DNA from: an uncultured Solirubrobacteraceae bacterium
GTDB lineage: Bacteria > Actinomycetota > Thermoleophilia > Solirubrobacterales > Solirubrobacteraceae
Assembly (NCBI GenBank): GCA_902806215.1
Contig: CADCVT010000174.1
Location: 1-6,120 of the forward strand
DNA length: 6,120 nucleotides
Reading direction: 5' to 3'
A model generated the notes under the pieces. The model did no database searches. It saw only the letters and a list, made by a program, of their open reading frames with translations, and had not been told where the DNA came from. The position numbers were made by a program, and so were the translations under genes. Positions 1-4,276 of this stretch are shown in pieces (position 1 is the first letter of the stretch; each line of letters starts with the position of its first letter).

Positions 1-399
1 GAGACCGCGCGGCTCGGGGATCCGCTCGAGCACGTACGCGCACAGGCCCGGGGACTCGAGCGTCTTCAGGGCGGGCCGGAGGTCGAAGTCGTGCTGACGA
101 CCCCACGCGAGCAGCGCCGAGAGGTTGCGGTCGAGCGCGGCGAGGTCGACGATCATCAGCGGCTCGCCCGCGCCGGCGCGCTGAGCGAGGGCCGCGAGCG
201 CGGCCAGGCTCATCGGCTCGCCGCCCGCGCCGATCGGCGGAAGCGCGACCTGCGGCTTCGGGCGGCGACGCCGCTTGGGCTTGCGCTTGCGGCGCTTGGC
301 CGCCTCGGCGGCCTCCAGCGCGGGTGCTCCGAGCGCGGCGCCGCCGACGGCGGCCACGCCCGTGACGAACGTGCGGCGGCTGAGGGGTGGCGTCTCCAT
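1..399 (-). CDS. Tat-exported PLP-enzyme-like protein (alanine racemase / D-threonine aldolase-like), N-terminal part
   Basis: Seen: an open frame of 133 codons starts at ATG 399-397 and runs off the left edge. Residues 7-13 read SRRTFVT, a twin-arginine motif, followed by an Ala/Gly/Val hydrophobic stretch (14-28) and an Ala-rich cleavage region (29-34), so export by the Tat system in folded form is likely. Residues 35-48 hold 12 Lys/Arg out of 14. From about residue 80 the pattern LMIVDLAALDRN, then RPALKT at 108-113, matches the start of the fold-type III PLP barrel, where a Lys in RPHxKT binds the cofactor; K112 would be that Lys. The usual His of this motif is Ala here. Known: the family includes alanine racemases, D-threonine aldolases and D-amino-acid dehydratases. 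Inference: an exported or cell-surface PLP enzyme, substrate unknown. An in-frame GTG lies directly before the ATG (402-400) and could be the start instead. The gene is divergent from the isochorismate synthase gene. Confidence 0.72.
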   Translation of the reverse strand, partial: METPPLSRRTFVTGVAAVGGAALGAPALEAAEAAKRRKRKPKRRRRPKPQVALPPIGAGGEPMSLAALAALAQRAGAGEPLMIVDLAALDRNLSALLAWGRQHDFDLRPALKTLESPGLCAYVLERIPEPRGL

Positions 400-406
400 C
401 ACGGCC

Positions 407-412
407 TACACT
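407..412 (+). promoter_or_regulatory. Alternative upstream -10 hexamer for the menF gene
   Basis: TACACT fits TAnnnT on the plus strand. If used, transcription would start near 419, leave a leader of about 94 bases, and place both inverted repeats (434-465) in the 5' untranslated region of the isochorismate synthase mRNA. No good -35 box lies 17 bases upstream. It competes with the hexamer at 500-505. Confidence 0.22.
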
Positions 413-414
413 GG

Positions 415-420
415 ACCCTA
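415..420 (-). promoter_or_regulatory. Candidate -10 hexamer for the leftward Tat-protein gene
   Basis: Read on the minus strand the hexamer is TAGGGT, fitting TAnnnT, 15 bases upstream of the ATG at 399. This would give a very short leader. No convincing -35 box is seen, and a short hexamer of this kind occurs by chance, so this is weak. Confidence 0.28.
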
Positions 421-433
421 CAGCGGGGTTGTG

Positions 434-465
434 AGGGGCGGCAGCCCCTACGTGCGCAGGCGCAC
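434..465. repeat. Two adjacent inverted repeats in the divergent intergenic region
   Basis: Seen: 434-449 is AGGGGC-ggca-GCCCCT, a perfect 6-base stem with a 4-base loop. Two bases further, 452-465 is GTGCGC-ag-GCGCAC, a perfect 6-base inverted repeat with 2 central bases. They lie between the leftward Tat-protein gene and the rightward isochorismate synthase gene. Inference: the second is shaped like an operator for a dimeric repressor, and the pair could also form RNA hairpins if a promoter further left is used. No T-run follows, so neither is a typical intrinsic terminator. High GC raises the chance of such repeats arising at random. Confidence 0.4.
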
Positions 466-476
466 ACTCTGGCGGC

Positions 477-505
477 GGCACACCCGCCAACACCCGCTCT
501 AGACT
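477..505 (+). promoter_or_regulatory. Candidate menF promoter giving a leaderless mRNA
   Basis: The -10-like hexamer TAGACT lies at 500-505, with 7 bases between it and the ATG at 513, so transcription would begin at or beside the start codon. A weak -35 candidate, GGCACA, lies at 477-482 with a 17-base spacer and matches TTGACA only in its last three bases. No Shine-Dalgarno sequence precedes the ATG, which agrees with a leaderless message, a common arrangement in Actinobacteria. Confidence 0.45.
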
Positions 506-512
506 TCACGGG

Positions 513-1916
513 ATGGCTGCGCTGGCCACGCCCCGGGCGCTCGGCGCCCTGCGAGGCCGCCTCGACGAGGCGGTGCGCCGCGCTCGCGTCTCGGGCTCGG
601 AGCGGCTCGCCGCCGTCACGGTGGAGATCGACTCGGACGTGGACCCGTCTGCGGTCGCGTTCGCTTCGCGGCGCCCCGGCGAGCCGTGGTTCTGCTTCGA
701 GCAGCCCGACCGCGACGGAGCGGCGCTCGCCACGCTCGGATGCGTCAAAGCGCTCGAGGCGACCGGCACCGGCCGCTTCGGCAGCGTCTCGCGCGCGTGG
801 CGGTTGCTTGCCGCGAGCGCCTTGAGCGACGACGCCGAGGGACTCGTTGCCGTGGGCGGCTTCGCGTTCGCGGACGCCGGCGGATCGACGCCGGACTGGA
901 GCGGCTTCTCGCCGGCGTCGCTGCACGTGCCCGAGGTGGCGCTCGTCCGGCGCGGCGGCAGCGTGCGGTTGACGCTCGCCGCGCTCGCGACGCCCGACGA
1001 CACCCCCGAGGACCTGCTCGCCCGGCTCGAGCGGCGCGTCGACGAGCTGCGCACCGACCGCGAGCTCCCGCTGCTCGACCCCGACCCCGCCGAGAAGGCG
1101 CGCGTGGTCAGCACGATGCCGCCCGAGCACTACGAGTCCGCGGTCGCGCGCGGCGTCGAGCGGATCCGAGCCGGGGCCTTCGACAAGATCGTGCTCGCCC
1201 GCGAGGTCGAGGTCCACGGGCCGGCCGAGCACGACGCCGGTGCCGTGTTCAGCGTGCTGCGAGAGGCGTTCCCGTCGTGCAGCGTCTTCTGCGCGGGCCG
1301 GGGCGACGCCGCCTTCATCGCCGCGAGTCCCGAGCTGCTCGTGCGGCGCGACGGGCTGCGCGCGTCGTCGATCGGCCTTGCCGGGTCGACCCGCCGCAGC
1401 GCCGACCCGAGCGTGGACGCGCACCTCGGCGAGCAGCTGCTCCAGTCGCCCAAGGACCGCGGCGAGCAGGACATCGTCGTGCAGCGCATCGCGCGCACGC
1501 TGCGCCCGCATGCCGTGTGGGTCACCGCGGCGCCCGAGCCGGTCATCGTGAAGGTCGCGAACATCCAGCACCTCGCCACGCCGATCCGCGCGCTGCTCGC
1601 CACGCCGCTGCTCGCCGTCGAGCTCGCCGGGCTGCTGCACCCGACGCCGGCGGTCGGCGGCGAGCCGCTCCCGGCCGCCGCGCCGATGATCCCGGCGCTC
1701 GAGGGCCTCGACCGCGGCTGGTACGCCGGGCCCGTCGGCTGGACCGACGGCAACGAGGACGGTGAGTTCTGTGTGGCGCTGCGGTGCGCGCTGCTGCGCG
1801 GGCGCGTCGCACGCTGCTACGCCGGCGTCGGCGTCGTGGCCGACAGCGACCCGGCCGCCGAGCTCGCCGAGACCGAGATCAAGCTCCAGGCGCTCCTGCC
1901 GGTCCTCGCCGGCTGA
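513..1916 (+). CDS. menF: Isochorismate synthase (MenF/EntC family)
   Basis: Converts chorismate to isochorismate in the cytoplasm, the first committed step towards menaquinone and, in some bacteria, catechol siderophores. The 467 residues suit the family. The N-terminal part (1-195) is variable; the chorismate-binding domain fills about 203-465. Visible motifs: FDKIVLAR (223-230), with K225 as the expected water-activating base that separates isochorismate and salicylate synthases from anthranilate synthases; ASPELL (271-276), with E274 as the expected general acid; LAGSTRR (289-295); KDRGEQD (314-320), with E318 as a likely Mg2+ ligand; HLATPI (353-358); LHPTPAVGG (375-383); RGWYAGPVGW (401-410); YAGVGVV (436-442); and AETEIK (452-457), with the second Mg2+ ligand. 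The ATG at 513 is chosen because a -10-like hexamer sits 7 bases upstream; there is no Shine-Dalgarno box. Menaquinone synthesis is the likelier role, since no siderophore genes are nearby, but no other men genes are in view either. The gene stands alone and meets a convergent gene 23 bases downstream. Confidence 0.93.
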   Translation: MAALATPRALGALRGRLDEAVRRARVSGSERLAAVTVEIDSDVDPSAVAFASRRPGEPWFCFEQPDRDGAALATLGCVKALEATGTGRFGSVSRAWRLLAASALSDDAEGLVAVGGFAFADAGGSTPDWSGFSPASLHVPEVALVRRGGSVRLTLAALATPDDTPEDLLARLERRVDELRTDRELPLLDPDPAEKARVVSTMPPEHYESAVARGVERIRAGAFDKIVLAREVEVHGPAEHDAGAVFSVLREAFPSCSVFCAGRGDAAFIAASPELLVRRDGLRASSIGLAGSTRRSADPSVDAHLGEQLLQSPKDRGEQDIVVQRIARTLRPHAVWVTAAPEPVIVKVANIQHLATPIRALLATPLLAVELAGLLHPTPAVGGEPLPAAAPMIPALEGLDRGWYAGPVGWTDGNEDGEFCVALRCALLRGRVARCYAGVGVVADSDPAAELAETEIKLQALLPVLAG

Positions 1917-1929
1917 CCCCGCCTGACGG

Positions 1930-1946
1930 CCGGTGGTCTCTACCGG
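1930..1946. terminator. Weak hairpin between two convergent genes
   Basis: CCGGT (1930-1934) can pair with ACCGG (1942-1946) across a 7-base loop, in the 23-base gap between the stop codons of menF and the leftward beta-helix gene; its right arm overlaps the latter's stop. With a 5-base stem and no T-run it is a poor intrinsic terminator. It could serve both strands, or termination may be Rho-dependent. Confidence 0.2.
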
Positions 1947-4117
1947 ATGAGCACCACGACGCGGCGCTTGACGCCGTTGAGCGTGGCGGTCGCCTTGTAG
2001 ATCACGGGGCCACGGGCCCCGAACGGCCGCGAGACCGGGACCGCGAACCGGCCCTTGCCGTCGCTCTTGACGCGGCCCGCGCGGACGAACGCTCCGCAGC
2101 CCACACTCACCTGGATCGACACGATGCGGCGCGCCCGTCCGGGGCCGGACAGGCGACCGCGGGCCGTTCCGCCCTTCGGCGATGCGATGCTCATACCACG
2201 CGTGAGGCGGCGGCTCACCGTGCGTTCGGTGCTGCCGAGCGCGGCACCGAACTTCGCCCGCGCGCGGCGTTTGGCGGCCGGGAGCGGCACCGTGCCGCTG
2301 AACGTCCCGTCCGCGGCGACCCTCGCGGTGCCCGTGGCCTTGCCGTTGGTGAGGAGCGTCACGCTGCGGCCGGCGAGGCTCGGGCGCGCGAGGCCCACGA
2401 TGCGCACCCGGCCGTCGCTGCGCTTCACGGACACGAGCGAGAGCCGCAGGACGTCACACGCCGAAGCCGGAGTCACGACCGCCGGAGGCGCCGGGGGCGC
2501 GACAGGCGCCGGAGCCGGAGCCGGATCCGCCGCGGGCTGCTTCACCGCGACCGGCGCGCTGCGCACCGGCGCCGACGTCTCGTCCTGCGTCACGGCCGCG
2601 ACGTCGACGCGGATCGTCTTCCCGACGTCCGCGGCGGTGACCGCGTAGGTCGCGCTGCCGTCGCCGACGGGGGAGCACGTGTCCCCCTCGCAGCGCAGGA
2701 ACTGGTAGGTGAAGCTGGTCGGGCTGCCGGACCACGTTCCCGGATCCGCGGTCAGCGTGCCGCCGGGCTCGGCCCGGCCGCTGATGGTCGGCGGCGTCTT
2801 GTTCAGACCGAACTGGAACTCGACCGCGCCGATGTCCGACCCGTCTCCGCCCGTCGCGTTGGCGATCGTCGGCACGTCGACCGGGCGCTCGAGACCGCGC
2901 TGGTCGGTGGTGGGCGGCGACGCGGAGCCCTGGTCGATCGCGGGGCTGGTCTTGGCGGGGCGTCGGGTCTGGGTCTTGCCGCCGTTGGAGGCGAGCGGAC
3001 CGAGCTCGGGGTCCTTGCCGACGATGTTCGCCTCGTTGTCGCCGTTGATCGCGTCGGGCGAGGGCGACTCCAGCAGCGAGAAACGGGCGTTGATGGTGCT
3101 GCCGCCCGTGCGCGCGAGGTCCGGCGTCGGCGTGCTGTCGCTGTTGTCCGCCACGATGGTGCTCTCGAGCGTGGAGGTCGAGGACGACTTCTGGTAGATG
3201 CCGCCGCCGATCGTGCCGGCCTCGTTCCCACTGATGGTCGTGCTCTCGACGCTGAAGGTGCCGCCCTGCCCGTACAGCTTGATTCCGCCGCCTTCCTCGC
3301 TCGCCGTGTTCCCGGTCACCGTCGAGTTCGTGATCGTTGCCTTGTTCGGCGACTCGGCGTACAGGCTGAGGCCGGCACCCTCGGGTGCCTCGTTGCCGGT
3401 GATCGTGCTGCGGTTGATCGTCAGCGCCTGGACGTCGTTGTTGAGGAAGGCCTTGACGCCGCCGCCGTCCCTCCCGGCCGTCAGCACGTTGCCGCTTATC
3501 GTCGTGTCCTCGATGAGGGTGGTCGACCCGTAGAGGCAGATGCCGGCGCCGTTGCTGGAGGCCGTGTTCTCGCTGATGACGCTGTCGCGGATGACGAGCG
3601 CGTCGCCGTTGTTGCGCTGGTAGATCGCGCCGCCGTCACCCGAGGCGACGTTGCCGGTCAGCTTCGCCGACGTGAGCGTGAGGGCGCCGTTCTGGATCTG
3701 GATGGCGCCGCCGCCGTCGTCCATGCCGTCGGCGAGGGTCAGCTTCTCGATCGACACCGACGCGGCGTTGACCGTCGTGTTCACGTAGAAGATCCTGCTG
3801 GCGTCGTTGCCGGAGATCGTGAGCAGGTCGGCGCCGGGGCCGATGATCGTGACCGCGTGGTCGATCAGGATGTCCCCGCTCGTCAGCGTGATCTGGCCGG
3901 TGAGGCCGGACTGGAAGCCGATGACGTCGCCGGCGCCGCCCGACTCGACGGCATCGCGCAGACTGCCGGCACCCGAGTCGTTGAGGTTCGTGACGGTGCG
4001 AGTCGCGGCCTCGGCGCCCGGTGCGAACAGCACGGTGGTCCCGGCGGCGATGCCGGCCGCCTGGATTCCTGCTCGTGCGGCCCGGTGGGCCTTCGACTGC
4101 GGCTGCTGCTTGGACAA
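1940..4117 (-). CDS. Secreted right-handed parallel beta-helix protein with Ig-like and basic C-terminal modules
   Basis: Seen, numbered from the TTG start (725 aa): residues 1-37 form a Sec-type signal peptide with a basic N-region, a hydrophobic core (AGIAAGTTVLFAPG) and AEA before the likely cut. VTNLNDSGAGSLRDAV (42-57) is the CSLREA-like cap common at the front of such proteins. About 60-340 is a beta-helix with TISGN-like turns every 26-32 residues. Residues 369-435 (DPELGPLASNGG, SPAIDQGS, DIGAVEFQ) are the closing signature of choice-of-anchor Q-type beta-helix proteins. An Ig-like module follows (442-525, PGTWSG, C476 and C481 possibly disulfide-bonded), then a Pro/Ala linker (528-550) and a basic C-terminal region (554-725, C554 and C674). 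No sortase signal or C-terminal membrane segment is seen. Role: extracellular or surface structural, adhesive or glycan-binding protein; no enzymatic residues can be assigned. A GTG at 4183 would add 22 residues, but 10 of those 22 codons end in A or T, unlike the gene body, and the TTG has a GGAG box 5 bases upstream. Confidence 0.9.
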   Translation of the reverse strand: MSKQQPQSKAHRAARAGIQAAGIAAGTTVLFAPGAEAATRTVTNLNDSGAGSLRDAVESGGAGDVIGFQSGLTGQITLTSGDILIDHAVTIIGPGADLLTISGNDASRIFYVNTTVNAASVSIEKLTLADGMDDGGGAIQIQNGALTLTSAKLTGNVASGDGGAIYQRNNGDALVIRDSVISENTASSNGAGICLYGSTTLIEDTTISGNVLTAGRDGGGVKAFLNNDVQALTINRSTITGNEAPEGAGLSLYAESPNKATITNSTVTGNTASEEGGGIKLYGQGGTFSVESTTISGNEAGTIGGGIYQKSSSTSTLESTIVADNSDSTPTPDLARTGGSTINARFSLLESPSPDAINGDNEANIVGKDPELGPLASNGGKTQTRRPAKTSPAIDQGSASPPTTDQRGLERPVDVPTIANATGGDGSDIGAVEFQFGLNKTPPTISGRAEPGGTLTADPGTWSGSPTSFTYQFLRCEGDTCSPVGDGSATYAVTAADVGKTIRVDVAAVTQDETSAPVRSAPVAVKQPAADPAPAPAPVAPPAPPAVVTPASACDVLRLSLVSVKRSDGRVRIVGLARPSLAGRSVTLLTNGKATGTARVAADGTFSGTVPLPAAKRRARAKFGAALGSTERTVSRRLTRGMSIASPKGGTARGRLSGPGRARRIVSIQVSVGCGAFVRAGRVKSDGKGRFAVPVSRPFGARGPVIYKATATLNGVKRRVVVLIR
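3143..3652 (-). repeat. Beta-helix coil repeats (protein level, about 28 residues each)
   Basis: Within the beta-helix gene, an Asn that closes a TISGN-like turn recurs at residues 156, 184, 210, 242, 270, 298 and 325 (TTG numbering). The spacings are 28, 26, 32, 28, 28 and 27. Each turn is usually followed by a Gly-rich run such as GGGI or GAGL. The repeats have diverged and are degenerate at the DNA level, so they mark helix rungs and not a recent tandem duplication. Confidence 0.75.
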
Positions 4118-4122
4118 CGGAT

Positions 4123-4126
4123 CTCC
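4123..4126 (-). promoter_or_regulatory. Ribosome binding site that decides the beta-helix gene start
   Basis: On the minus strand GGAG lies 5 bases before TTG 4117-4115. No such box precedes the upstream GTG at 4183. Together with the non-coding codon pattern between the two, it supports the TTG start and a compact signal peptide. Confidence 0.7.
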
Positions 4127-4147
4127 GTTCGAACTCGGTGCGCGACG

Positions 4148-4173
4148 GAGAGGCGCTATGCGAGCAGCCTCTC
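4148..4173. repeat. Strong inverted repeat in the leader of the beta-helix gene
   Basis: GAGAGGC (4148-4154) is matched by GCCTCTC (4167-4173). Inside, GCT (4155-4157) can pair with AGC (4163-4165), leaving one bulged base (4166) and a loop of five (4158-4162), so about 10 pairs can form. With the promoter proposed at 4180-4209, transcription would begin near 4173 and the hairpin would be the very 5' end of the mRNA, about 30 bases before the ribosome binding site. It could stabilise or regulate the message, or act as a DNA operator. Confidence 0.5.
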
Positions 4174-4179
4174 GGCGCG

Positions 4180-4209
4180 ACACTAACTCGGTTCGGAGGC
4201 GATGCGCAA
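4180..4209 (-). promoter_or_regulatory. Candidate promoter of the beta-helix gene
   Basis: On the minus strand TTGCGC (4209-4204) and TAGTGT (4185-4180) are separated by 18 bases. The -10 fits TAnnnT and the -35 keeps the TTG. A start near 4173 would give a leader of about 56 bases to the TTG at 4117. It would leave the upstream GTG at 4183 outside the transcript. Confidence 0.42.
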
Positions 4210-4262
4210 GAACTTGGTCCGGTATGGCGGCTCGCCGTTCATGGCCGCCCGGCTCACGCGAC

Positions 4263-4268
4263 TACCAT
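4263..4268 (+). promoter_or_regulatory. Candidate -10 hexamer of the hydroxylase-sulfotransferase gene
   Basis: TACCAT fits TAnnnT and ends 8 bases before the GTG at 4277, so the mRNA would be leaderless or nearly so, as proposed for menF. The three codons that overlap it in the longer reading frame (CGA CTA CCA) all end in A, which is unlike coding sequence here and supports regulatory use. The -35 is unclear; TTCATG at 4238-4243 is a poor match with a 19-base spacer. Confidence 0.4.
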
Positions 4269-4276
4269 CGGGCACG

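Noticed and set aside
91..825. A 244-codon plus-strand frame across the left gene and the start of menF.
   Set aside because: It crosses a promoter region and two real genes on opposite strands, and its product is Arg-rich with no motif.
399..1640. A 413-codon minus-strand frame opposite menF.
   Set aside because: Low-complexity Arg/Ala/Gly composition, and the opposite strand encodes a well-recognised isochorismate synthase.
2480..2528. GCCGGA-like short repeats that resemble a microsatellite.
   Set aside because: They encode the Pro/Ala linker of the beta-helix protein on the minus strand, which explains the repetition.
3143..3652. Recurring GTTGCCGGT-like words that could suggest a CRISPR or DNA repeat array.
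   Set aside because: The words are irregular in sequence and spacing and correspond to the TISGN turns of the beta-helix, so they are protein-level repeats.
1784..4186. An 800-codon open frame on the plus strand opposite the beta-helix gene.
   Set aside because: It is Arg/Ala/Asp-rich with no recognisable motif. It mirrors a gene with a clear signal peptide, rungs and Ig module, and high GC makes long antisense frames common.
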